A stretch of 64,000 nucleotides of DNA from Clostridium sp. Marseille-Q2269 (GTDB lineage: Bacteria; Bacillota; Clostridia; Clostridiales; Clostridiaceae), in assembly GCF_943736985.1 (NCBI RefSeq), contig NZ_CALSFS010000019.1:1-64000 (forward strand), read 5' to 3'. The notes beneath the pieces are model-generated. The model did not search any database. It had not been told where the DNA came from and saw only the letters and a list, made by a program, of their open reading frames with translations. Positions 33,594 to 42,500 of the stretch are shown one piece after another; the first letter of the stretch is position 1; every line of letters starts with the position of its first letter. The translations under genes were made by a program, and so were the position numbers.

Positions 33594-34633
33594 TAAATTC
33601 CCAAAAGCTTTTCTTCAAGCTTTTTAAAATCATAGGTTCTTTGCTCAAAATCATTAAAGGTGTCCTTTTTAGGGCTAGGAATATTTTCTGGGTAATCATC
33701 CATTAAAGCACTTAACATAAAGCCTACAATGCTGTTTATTTCATATTTTTTAGATATTTCATATTTTTCCTTAATTAATGAAATATCCCCCTTAGCCATA
33801 TTATATATTTTAATTATATCAGAAGTCCTTATGTCCTCATGAAATATGTCCTTAACCTTTTTTATGTAATCTTTCTCTACTGAAGATTTATCATCTATAG
33901 AATTATCCTCTAAAGATATTGCCATTTCATCTAATATTTCATCTTTTTTATTTTTAGTTATATAAAATTTTATACCTGTTACTTTCCGGCCTACTTTAAT
34001 TTCTTCAAAATCAAAACTTATATCAGTTTTTTCTTTAAGTTCCTTTTCAGAAACTAATAGAACTCTTTTCTTTAGATCATAGAATCTAGGATATTGCTCC
34101 TTATCTAATCCTATAGCATTTTTAAATTCATCCATATCCATTATTCTAATTTTTAATTTTTCATATTGCTTTAATAATTCATAAACCCTTATGCTGTATT
34201 CACTATTTAAATTGGAAATATTTTTAAGTCTGTATTTAGTATATTGTTGTAATTGTAGATAATATTTTTTTAATCTTGGAGCAAAGCAAAAAGCCATTTT
34301 ACCTTCTTTATCAAAATACTTTATACTGGCAAACCAGGTACTTTGTAGATCTCCATCAGGCTCATGAATAGTTACTCTTTTACTTAAAAGCATGGAACTT
34401 TTTCTTTTTAATCTAGAATAAAGAGCTGTGTTCTTACTTAAATTAATATTCATTAATTTTGCAAATTCATTAACGGATAGGTAATAATCTTTAAATTCTT
34501 CATCCTTTGGATTTACCATAGATGAAATTGCTAATATAATCTTTTGCTCTCCTAAATTTAATTTATAACTGGCGTTAATAAGATTATTATGCTTGCATAC
34601 CAATGCAGTTTCTTTATTGTATCCCTTTCCCAT
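33593..34633 (-). CDS. rep: Rep_3 family plasmid replication initiator, second functional copy
   Basis: About 346 residues. ATG 34633 is preferred over GTG 34642 because TGAGGTG precedes it. Same two-domain Rep_3 layout as 29022-30041: NASYKLNLGEQKIILAISSM, FCFAPRLKKYYLQLQQYTKY, LNSEYSIRVYELLKQYEKL, KTDISFDFEEIKVGRKVTGIKF, and a shared C-terminal region (GDISLIKEKYEI, NSIVGFMLSALM). It has its own iterons upstream with a different sequence, so it is a distinct, compatible replicon. Confidence 0.9.
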   Translation of the reverse strand: MGKGYNKETALVCKHNNLINASYKLNLGEQKIILAISSMVNPKDEEFKDYYLSVNEFAKLMNINLSKNTALYSRLKRKSSMLLSKRVTIHEPDGDLQSTWFASIKYFDKEGKMAFCFAPRLKKYYLQLQQYTKYRLKNISNLNSEYSIRVYELLKQYEKLKIRIMDMDEFKNAIGLDKEQYPRFYDLKKRVLLVSEKELKEKTDISFDFEEIKVGRKVTGIKFYITKNKKDEILDEMAISLEDNSIDDKSSVEKDYIKKVKDIFHEDIRTSDIIKIYNMAKGDISLIKEKYEISKKYEINSIVGFMLSALMDDYPENIPSPKKDTFNDFEQRTYDFKKLEEKLLGI

Positions 34634-34672
34634 TTTAAACACCTCATAATATATATTATATGTTTAACGTCT

Positions 34673-34866
34673 ATGTTGTCAATGTCGTTTTATATGCATT
34701 CAATCTGTCGTTGTTATAAAATTTAATTTTAATATTTTAAACATTCAAATTGTCGTTATTAGCATTCAATATGTCGTCTTTTAACATTCAGATTGTCGTC
34801 TAAAGCATTCAATGTGTCGTGCTTAACATTCAAATTGTCGTCATTAGCATTCAATATGTCGTTTTT
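34673..34866 (-). repeat. Iterons of the second Rep, likely origin
   Basis: CATTCAAATTGTCGT-type units begin at 34697, 34742, 34763, 34785, 34806, 34827 and 34848, mostly 21-22 bases apart (two helical turns), with GTCAATGTCG at the edge near 34677. They lie directly upstream of the minus-strand rep gene. Beyond them (34910-34950) AAAACAAGTATAAAACA occurs twice. Confidence 0.85.
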
Positions 34867-35209
34867 CAAATGCTACAGCCCCTGAAAACACTGGCTTTCA
34901 AATAACGGAAAACAAGTATAAAACAAGATTAAAACAAGTATAAAACATCCACAACAAAGGATGGTTGTTGTTATAGTACATAAAATTTATATATAAACTT
35001 CTATAAAAAATTATGTTTATAGATCATTAAAATGGGTACCTCTTTAAAATTAATGATTTTAATATATTCTATGATATATAGAAATTTAACATTAAAGGAA
35101 TATTTAATATACCCCTTTTTTATTTTTTACTAGGTAAATATTACAAGAATGTCCTTAATAATGTACACTTTAACATAATAATTGTTTACTAGTAATTACT
35201 ATTTATATA

Positions 35210-35239
35210 TTGACATTATTCTAAAAAAGTATTTATAAT
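35210..35239 (+). promoter_or_regulatory. Promoter of the left toxin arm
   Basis: TTGACA (35210-35215), 18 bases, TATAAT (35234-35239). Same design and surroundings as 21390-21419. Upstream of the UviB-P47-OrfX genes, with a leader of about 430 bases that holds the amidase relic. Confidence 0.65.
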
Positions 35240-35487
35240 TATAATACAAGATAATAATCAGAATATTATAAATATTAACAATAACCATTTATTTCAATGT
35301 AATAAATGAAATAAAAACAATCTTTTCATAAGCTTGTATAATTTATGAATATCCTTATTAAGTTAATTTAGCATAAATGAAAAAATATCATTACTCTACA
35401 TGACAGACTATTCTTTTTTATGACAAGTGTAAAATTACATTTAGCTCATTAATTCTTACTAGTTAATTCCTAATTTCTTAGTTGTGA

Positions 35488-35640
35488 TTCAGATATAATT
35501 TTAGTAGTATTCCCTGTTGTATAATAGAACCTTTCTTTTTAGATTCTAGAGCTGATGTAGCCTTTTATAATAAAGTTGGTAGTGATAGAATTGCTAACTC
35601 AATAGTTAAAGGAATTACAGGACAAGCAGTTAGCAAATAA
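35488..35640 (+). pseudogene. C-terminal remnant of an N-acetylmuramoyl-L-alanine amidase
   Basis: The frame ending at TAA 35640 encodes NFSSIPCCIIEPFFLDSRAD then VAFYNKVGSDRIANSIVKGI, the C-terminal end of clostridial Amidase_3 cell-wall hydrolases. A stop precedes it and there is no start. It lies just before the holin-like gene, so the locus once had an amidase-plus-holin lysis pair. The mirror copy is at 56253-56405. Confidence 0.75.
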
Positions 35641-35669
35641 GTAAATATGACAGAGGAGGTGATTATATA

Positions 35670-35873
35670 TTGGAAGAGCAAATATTAAAAATAATAGCAT
35701 CTCAAGGAGCATTTGCAATATTATTTTCTTATTTATTATTTTATGTATTAAGAGAAAATAGCAAAAGAGAAGAAAAATATCAACAAAATCTAGAAAAATT
35801 TTCAGAATGTATGAAAAAAATTGAAAATGATATAGAGCATATAGAAGAAATTGTGGATAAGCACACAGGATAA
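35670..35873 (+). CDS. uviB: UviB/BhlA holin-like protein, left arm
   Basis: 67 residues from TTG 35670 behind AGAGGAGGTG. One N-terminal membrane helix (IASQGAFAILFSYLLFYVL) followed by a charged coiled tail (RENSKREEKYQQNLEKFSEC) is the BhlA/UviB pattern. UviB of C. perfringens accompanies bacteriocin BCN5 and is thought to aid its release; BhlA has holin activity. Here it probably helps release the toxin proteins, which lack signal peptides. Confidence 0.85.
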   Translation: MEEQILKIIASQGAFAILFSYLLFYVLRENSKREEKYQQNLEKFSECMKKIENDIEHIEEIVDKHTG

Positions 35874-35982
35874 ATTTTAATTATTTAAGTTTAGACCTTT
35901 ATATTGATTAAATAATTATTATTTAATTGAATCTTTATAATTAATATCTATATAAAAATATTAAAAAGGAGTGATTTATAAT

Positions 35983-37299
35983 ATGGACACAAAAGGTTGG
36001 GATGTTATTTTTGCTTGTTCTGTGGATGTAGCTAATAAACAGTTATCAAAGCATATGCAACAAGCAAATCTTGTTTTTACCTACGAAGATGATAATATAA
36101 GTATAACAGGAACATTTGGGATATGGGAAATTATCACAGGTGGTTCTGCAAAGTTGTTGCATTTTCAGACACCAATAACACAAGGAACAATTCATATAAA
36201 AAAAACTAATGCAGATCTAGATATATCAGGCATTTGCCCTATTATGGAACTTCAATTAGACTTTATTCAAAACTCCTCTTTACCAAATATGAGAAATTTA
36301 CAATTTAATTTTAAAGAAACAGGATTGGCACCTGGAGATACAAAAAGTGGTGCTGTTACTGTGGTTAATCCAGATACCACTGGTAAAATCTCTTCAAATA
36401 TTATTGAAGTAGGATTAGTCCATAACTATTTACCAAAAATATTTATTAATAATAAAGATAAGTTATCTTATGCTTTTGCTGAAATAAATTTAGTTCCCCC
36501 CTCATCATCAAGTTGGCTGGCACCTAAAAAATTTGATTATATGTATGGGGCATCGGAGACAGGTAAAGATGTAATATGTATCTTAGCAGTAACAAAAGAT
36601 AGAGATATTTCACAGTTGCCACATAGTATAGATGGAAATTTACTTGATAAACAACATGATATGTTTGTTTTAATATCTGATGGTATGTTTTTAGAAAATA
36701 TGGTTTTACCTATGCTTCCATCCGCTTACGGAAACGGAGCCACAGCAAGTAATTTTATATATGTTCCAAAATCAAATACATCCGGTAGCATTAAGAATAA
36801 AGGAAATCTTAGTTGCCCATCCGTTAAAGTAGGTCTTATTAATTATTATCCTAAAATAACATCTTTAACAATTAATATAGAAAACAATAAGCTTGTTAGC
36901 TCTGCAAATGGGGAGTTCGATATTACAGGACTATTAGATGCTTATGTTACTTTTTCTACAACGGTAAAAAATGAATTACAATATGATACACAATCTAATA
37001 CAATAAAATTTTTAAAAGATACTAATCCATCAAACGATTATGATAAACATGTACCTTGGTATGATTATCTATTTGCAGCTATTGGAGGAGGAATCATTGC
37101 ACTGGTTGTGGATGTTGCAACTTCAGTAATCACAGATGCTATATCTAAATCTGTGGCAAATGAGCAATACGGAACTGCCAATGAAAAACTAACGTCTTCA
37201 GCCCCCATAGTTGTTAAATGGAATGGTGTAAATGATTTTTTAATTCAAGATTGTGGATTAAGCCAATCTTTTTATGCTCGTGGTAATTTTAATCTTTAA
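35983..37299 (+). CDS. p47: P47-family TULIP protein, left arm
   Basis: About 438 residues from ATG 35983 behind AAAAAGGAG (the frame extends to GTG 35971). N-terminus DTKGWDVIFACSVDVANKQL, then FGIWEIITGGSAKLLHFQTP and MELQLDFIQ match the clostridial P47 protein, a TULIP-fold lipid-binding-like protein next to toxin genes. YGASETGKDVICIL lies in the middle. The last ~20 residues (IQDCGLSQSFYARGNFNL) equal those of the right copy, but about residues 160-415 differ. No signal peptide is seen. The frame continues past its TAA into an OrfX1-like segment. Confidence 0.85.
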   Translation: MDTKGWDVIFACSVDVANKQLSKHMQQANLVFTYEDDNISITGTFGIWEIITGGSAKLLHFQTPITQGTIHIKKTNADLDISGICPIMELQLDFIQNSSLPNMRNLQFNFKETGLAPGDTKSGAVTVVNPDTTGKISSNIIEVGLVHNYLPKIFINNKDKLSYAFAEINLVPPSSSSWLAPKKFDYMYGASETGKDVICILAVTKDRDISQLPHSIDGNLLDKQHDMFVLISDGMFLENMVLPMLPSAYGNGATASNFIYVPKSNTSGSIKNKGNLSCPSVKVGLINYYPKITSLTINIENNKLVSSANGEFDITGLLDAYVTFSTTVKNELQYDTQSNTIKFLKDTNPSNDYDKHVPWYDYLFAAIGGGIIALVVDVATSVITDAISKSVANEQYGTANEKLTSSAPIVVKWNGVNDFLIQDCGLSQSFYARGNFNL

Positions 37300-37596
37300 G
37301 AAAATAATACCTCTTCTTCAAGAAAAATAACAATTCCTGAACTTGGAGGAAGTATAGAAGTAGTATCCTATTATGATGAACCCATTAATATGGGTTATCA
37401 CAGGGATGGAAGGGTAGAGATAGGTGATTCATCTCATGTAAGAATAACACTGGCTTATATTAGTTGGGATGATTATAACATAGCACATATAGGATATATA
37501 GAATCCTCAATAACGTTACACACATCTTCACATGAGGGTATTCTACAAATGAATTCAACTGATGGTAAAATACAAATAACTTTAAAAAGAGAGTAA
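37300..37596 (+). CDS. OrfX1-like frame continuing in phase after the P47 stop, left arm
   Basis: Directly after the P47 TAA the same frame stays open for 98 codons (ENNTSSSRKITIPELGGSIE, then MGYHRDGRVEIGDSSHVRIT and AYISWDDYNIAHIGYIESSI) to TAA 37596. ATG 37390 would give 68 residues but has no ribosome site. The composition looks like a small beta-rich protein and it sits where orfX1 would be in an orfX cluster; the OrfX1 assignment is tentative. The right arm has the same stop and the same frame. Either read-through makes a P47-OrfX1 fusion or the start is non-standard. Confidence 0.5.
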   Translation, partial: ENNTSSSRKITIPELGGSIEVVSYYDEPINMGYHRDGRVEIGDSSHVRITLAYISWDDYNIAHIGYIESSITLHTSSHEGILQMNSTDGKIQITLKRE

Positions 37597-37749
37597 TATA
37601 TTACAATACTAAAACTTGTATCAGAAATACAATATATTAAAATATTCTAAAATTAAATATGGTATTTCTGTTCATTATAAACTTATTTTAAAGGTTACTA
37701 TAATTATCTATATTCAAAAATAATTTATTTTTATTAAGGAGGAATTTAT

Positions 37750-39531
37750 ATGAATAATGTTAATAATGTTCAATTTGATTTGTTTGGTTGGGATACAGTT
37801 CAAGGTATTTCTTTCTCTGAGGTCAATAGAGCAATTGAAACTCTAGGTTCAACGCCAAAGGATTTTGATTACAAATTTTACAAGAATAATGATCCAAAAA
37901 CTAATGATTTAAGAAGATCTATTAATGGAGAATGGTCTCCTTGGAAACTCACACTTAGTGGTGATGGTAAAATCTTATCACTTCAATGTCCAATTAAATC
38001 TGGAAGTTTTTATATGAAAACTGTTGATGGAGGTATTAACCTTGATTTTGCCAATGGGGATTATGTAAATATAGAAGTTAGACTAGAATATATTAATAGT
38101 TCTCAAATAACTCATCAAGATCCAACATCAAAACCTAATACAGGACAGCAAAAAGATCTTATAGTAAAAAATACCAGTGATGATCAACATGTTAATGCAG
38201 TAAGTATAACTGGTTATAACTTCTCTTCTTTCACAGATGAAAATTCATATGGGGACTCATTAATAGCTAAGAGTACATGTAAAGGTTCATTTGAAAGTTG
38301 GTTTAATAATAAAGAAAATTTAGAAAAATTTAAGCATGTTTTTGCAACTATCAGTGTAAATACAACAGCAAATAAAGGTCAATTTCAATGGTTGAAGCCA
38401 ACAGATGTTAGTTATGCAGTATCAACTGCAGAAGATCTTGATAAAAGTATATTTGGTATTTTGTGTATGACAGAAAATCGTACTGCTTCTCAGTATCATG
38501 AAATTGATCACCGATTGCTTGAAAATATAAATGGAAATTCCGCATTTGGAATTCAATCAGATCGATTTTTAGAAAAGTGGATTTTACCAGGTTTATTAGC
38601 AATGCTTCCAGGAACTACACCAGATGATTATGAGTTGGATGGATTATCTTACACAAATAAAAATCAAATAAGATGGGGTACTTTTAAAAATGAAGATGGA
38701 GATACTGTACCAGCAACTATTGATAGTAAAAAATTAATGCTTGGACTTTATGGTAATAATATTAGATTCGATGTAGTGGATCTTAGGTGGGAAGCCAGAG
38801 ATGGAATAACTGTCCATGTTAATTATACTGAATCGTATAAATTGGAATTAAAGAGCGGAATAGATAAAAATGGGAAACCTTATAAAAACATTGTGACAGC
38901 CACACCAGTTTATGATAAGCCAGTGCTTACTATGTCCTATACTGTTTCAGATGCATTAAAATACAAAGAGTTATTTACTTCAATTGGTGTTGCAATAGTA
39001 GGAGCCATTGTTGGAGGAGCTATTGGAGGTCTAGCTGATGGTATAGGTGCAGCAGTGTCAAAAAGTATAGGTGAAGTTGCTGGTGCTGGTGAAAGAGCTA
39101 CAGTAGAATTAACAGAATTTGTTACTCCTGAGGCTATAAGTATAGGGGAAAGAACTGCTATTGATCAAGGTTTAGAAGGAGAGATAACTGCAATTGATGA
39201 TTTAATTGAACAGGGTGCAACTAGTACTGAAATGCTAAATGCAATTGCCACCAAACCAACTAGTTTTTGGCAAAGCTTAGTTAATAATAAATGGAAAACT
39301 TTAGGTTCTATTATAGGGGGAGTTGTTGGTGCAGCTGCTGGATCTACTTGGCAAATCATTGATTCTTTGGCACAAGAGAATTTCTCAGATTTACCAACTT
39401 TAGATGAATTTACTGCCAATTGTGTTGAAACTGTTAAGTGGCCAGATAATAGTGGATTTGAACTACAGTCTGTTTCTCTAAGCGATGGAGGATTTAGACT
39501 TGGTGGTAAATTGACAAAAACCTCCGAATAA
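37750..39531 (+). CDS. OrfX2-like TULIP protein, left arm
   Basis: 593 residues from ATG 37750 behind AAGGAGG. N-terminus FDLFGWDTVQGISFSEVNRA with NGEWSPWKLTLSGDGKIL and FANGDYVNIEVRLEYI matches the OrfX2/OrfX3 proteins of clostridial orfX-P47 clusters. The middle (WLKPTDVSYAVST, GILCMTENRT) parallels P47. Residues about 410-440 and 515-540 are Gly/Ala-rich and hydrophobic (AIVGAIVGGAIGGLADGIGA) and might insert in membranes. It is almost identical to the right copy: Thr-Lys in VTATPVYDK and Ser-Arg in WQSLVNNK are differences seen. It probably works with P47 and the RHS toxin. Confidence 0.8.
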   Translation: MNNVNNVQFDLFGWDTVQGISFSEVNRAIETLGSTPKDFDYKFYKNNDPKTNDLRRSINGEWSPWKLTLSGDGKILSLQCPIKSGSFYMKTVDGGINLDFANGDYVNIEVRLEYINSSQITHQDPTSKPNTGQQKDLIVKNTSDDQHVNAVSITGYNFSSFTDENSYGDSLIAKSTCKGSFESWFNNKENLEKFKHVFATISVNTTANKGQFQWLKPTDVSYAVSTAEDLDKSIFGILCMTENRTASQYHEIDHRLLENINGNSAFGIQSDRFLEKWILPGLLAMLPGTTPDDYELDGLSYTNKNQIRWGTFKNEDGDTVPATIDSKKLMLGLYGNNIRFDVVDLRWEARDGITVHVNYTESYKLELKSGIDKNGKPYKNIVTATPVYDKPVLTMSYTVSDALKYKELFTSIGVAIVGAIVGGAIGGLADGIGAAVSKSIGEVAGAGERATVELTEFVTPEAISIGERTAIDQGLEGEITAIDDLIEQGATSTEMLNAIATKPTSFWQSLVNNKWKTLGSIIGGVVGAAAGSTWQIIDSLAQENFSDLPTLDEFTANCVETVKWPDNSGFELQSVSLSDGGFRLGGKLTKTSE

Positions 39532-39574
39532 AAAATTATATTGTCTACATTATATTAAAAAAGGAGGATTTATA

Positions 39575-42500
39575 ATGACTAATTCCAGTTTTAAATCAGA
39601 CGTTTTTTCTTTTTCTAATTATACTCGTGGATCTGTAGATAACCGTACAGGTTCATATAATTTTGTTCTACCTTTAGCAAGATTAAAAGGAAATAATCAA
39701 ATGGGCCCTACTATAGATTTATCTTTGAAATATAACTATATTTTTAATAAGGATAGTGATGAGGGTTTTGGAGCTGGATGGCATCTAGGCCTTACAAAAT
39801 ATATTAGAGGTTCTTCCCAGTCTACACTCTATCTTAAAGATGGAAGAACTATTTATTTAAATGAAGCTTCTAATGGAACAATTACTATTAATACTGTTAC
39901 TTTAAATGATTTTAAATTCACTAAAAATGGTGACTCTCAATATAAAATTGAATATAAAGATGGTTCAAAAGAACTTTTGAGTAGTTTACCACAAGTGGGG
40001 CAAGATGGAGTATTCTACTTAACAAAATTAACTAATGAAGCTGGATATGGGATGTATTTTAGCTATGAAAGATTAGGTGGAGATCAATGCAGGCTTTATC
40101 AAATTAGAAATGCCAATGACAATAAAGCTGATGCAACTGGTGAAGGTGGTGAAGTATTATTAAGCTTTGATCTGGATCCTAATAATGGATATGTTATAAA
40201 TATGAATTTATTTCCACAACAAGACAATTTAAAATCAACACTTAGTATGACTAAAAATCAATATGGATATTTATCTTTTTGTACCACACCTGACACCAAG
40301 GACTCAGGTAATATTTATATGTTTAACTATATTTCTAAAGGAGATAAAAATGAATTTTCTTTACTTTCTCAAGTAAGTAATTTAGGGAAATATAAAGAAG
40401 AAATAACCTATAATAAGCAAGCATCTTTACCAGCTAACGGTCCATATAAATATTTTCCAGCAGTTAGTAGTTATAAGTTTACTATGTTTGCTCCAGAAGA
40501 TAACACATACACAGAAAGACATGATTATGAATACACACCTAATAATTTTACGGGATATACTTCTGGTGCCACATGGGATTCAAGTGATGCTGTAATTGAT
40601 AATAGTTATTTAAGGAATTCAAGTTTTAACTATGGTACTACAGAAAGCCTATATGTTGAGGAAGTTTTACAATTAAAAAAGACACAAACATATAATAAAT
40701 TTCATTTATTAATTCATGAAGAAATTGATTCATTGGATGGGAAATCAATTGACCATACTTATCTTTATTATGATGACACAAAAAAGGAATATAAAGATCA
40801 AGACCAAAGATACACTTGTTTAACTCATAAAATAACATATTATGTAGATAAAACCGATGTGAATAATCCTAAGGACTATAACGAGAACACATATTATGAA
40901 TACGATAAATATGGGAATGTATTAAAACAATATGGTGATACCATAATGACAAAGGAGTATATGTATGTAGATCCACCTTTAGGTTTAAATCCATTTGTAC
41001 GACATATCTCCAGTATTAAAGAATACAATAAAGATGTAAATAACTCAAGGGTAACGGAATACAATTATAAAACCCTATTTAAGTTGGGAAGTCCATTTAC
41101 CATGACAGTAATAGATAAAATTAAAGAAGCAAAAGTAATAAATGGAGTGAAAACTTATTTTAGAGAGACAGATTTAGATTATATAGAAAATGTTCAATAC
41201 CCAATTGATTATTTACCTAGATTACAAAAAGTATTCTTATCTGGGAAACAAGTATCAACACAAGCAATTAATTATGATAACACTGTTGATGGTGAATTAA
41301 AAATTACAACAGAAATTACCACCACAGATAATAAAACTTTAAAAACAATTAAATCTATTTCTACTTATACAGGTTTAACTACTTTAGATGTAGATCCTAC
41401 AGGAGTAAAAACAAAATATTCTTATGATTCAATGGGAAGAATATTATCTATTACAACAGGATATGGGACAGGAAATGCAGTTACCACAAATTATAGCTAT
41501 AACTATAGCGATGATAATAAGGGAATAGAAATGGTTAAAGAAACCCATCCTGATGGTATAGTAAAGGAAACATATTTAGATGGATTTAATAACGAATGTT
41601 TAATTAAAATTAATAACGAAGTAAGTACTAGAAAATATTATAATACTTTAAACCAATTATTATTAGAATCTGTATATGATACTAATGTTTCTTCTACAGA
41701 ACAAGGGGAAAAAATTAATACCATCAGTACAAATAAGTATTACTATGATAAATGGGGAAGAAATAATAAGGTTGAATATAGTAATGGCACTGTATTTCAT
41801 TCAGATTATAATATGATGGATTCTATAGCTACTGAGTATTTTGATTATGGAATCCCAAGGAATCAATCAGGAAACTATGCAAAACATATAGTTACTTATG
41901 ATACATTAGGTAGGATCATTTCAGAAAAGTATTCAGTTGGAAAAGACGTGATATTGAAGACAATTAATAATATATACGATGAATTTAATAATTTAGTAAA
42001 ACAAACTATTACTACAAAAAATAGTAATTTTAAACCTTTAATAAGGCAATATACCTATGATGATTTTGATAGATTAATAATTTTAAAAGAAGGAGAAGAT
42101 GGTAGTACAAATCCTAGAAAAATTTCCTATGAATATTCACAATATACAGATGAACCAATTAAGACTTCCATATCTGTAAATGATAAAGTTATTGGCACTA
42201 GAAGATATGATGGATTAAATAGACTTATAGAAGAAAAAATTGGAAATAATAAAGCAGAAACATATGAGTATGATGAAGGATACTTACAACCTAAAACAAT
42301 GATAACATCAAAGAATAAGGAAATATCATATAAATATAGAAATGAACTGAATTATGTTCCAGATAGAGTTGAAGTGGATAATTTAAAATATATATATTCT
42401 TATGATATTCAAAATAAATTAGTCAATAGGCAGGATTATATGAATACTACTAATGATGTTAAAACTAATACTAGTAGTACTTACATCCCTCATTATAATT

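Larger units (their letters stand above)
35127..39566 (+). repeat. Giant inverted repeat, left arm (outer block)
   Basis: From ACTAGGTAAATATTACAAG at 35127 to the AAAAAAGGAG before the RHS gene, the sequence matches the reverse complement of 52282-56766. Long stretches are identical; a diverged patch lies inside P47 (about 36450-37215). The RHS gene that follows continues the repeat (39567-43810 against 46487-50729). Confidence 0.95.

Noticed and set aside
39165-39419. 84-codon minus-strand frame in the OrfX2-like gene (mirror 52429-52683)
   Set aside because: Present in both arms only because the arms are copies; antisense of a conserved protein, no ribosome site.
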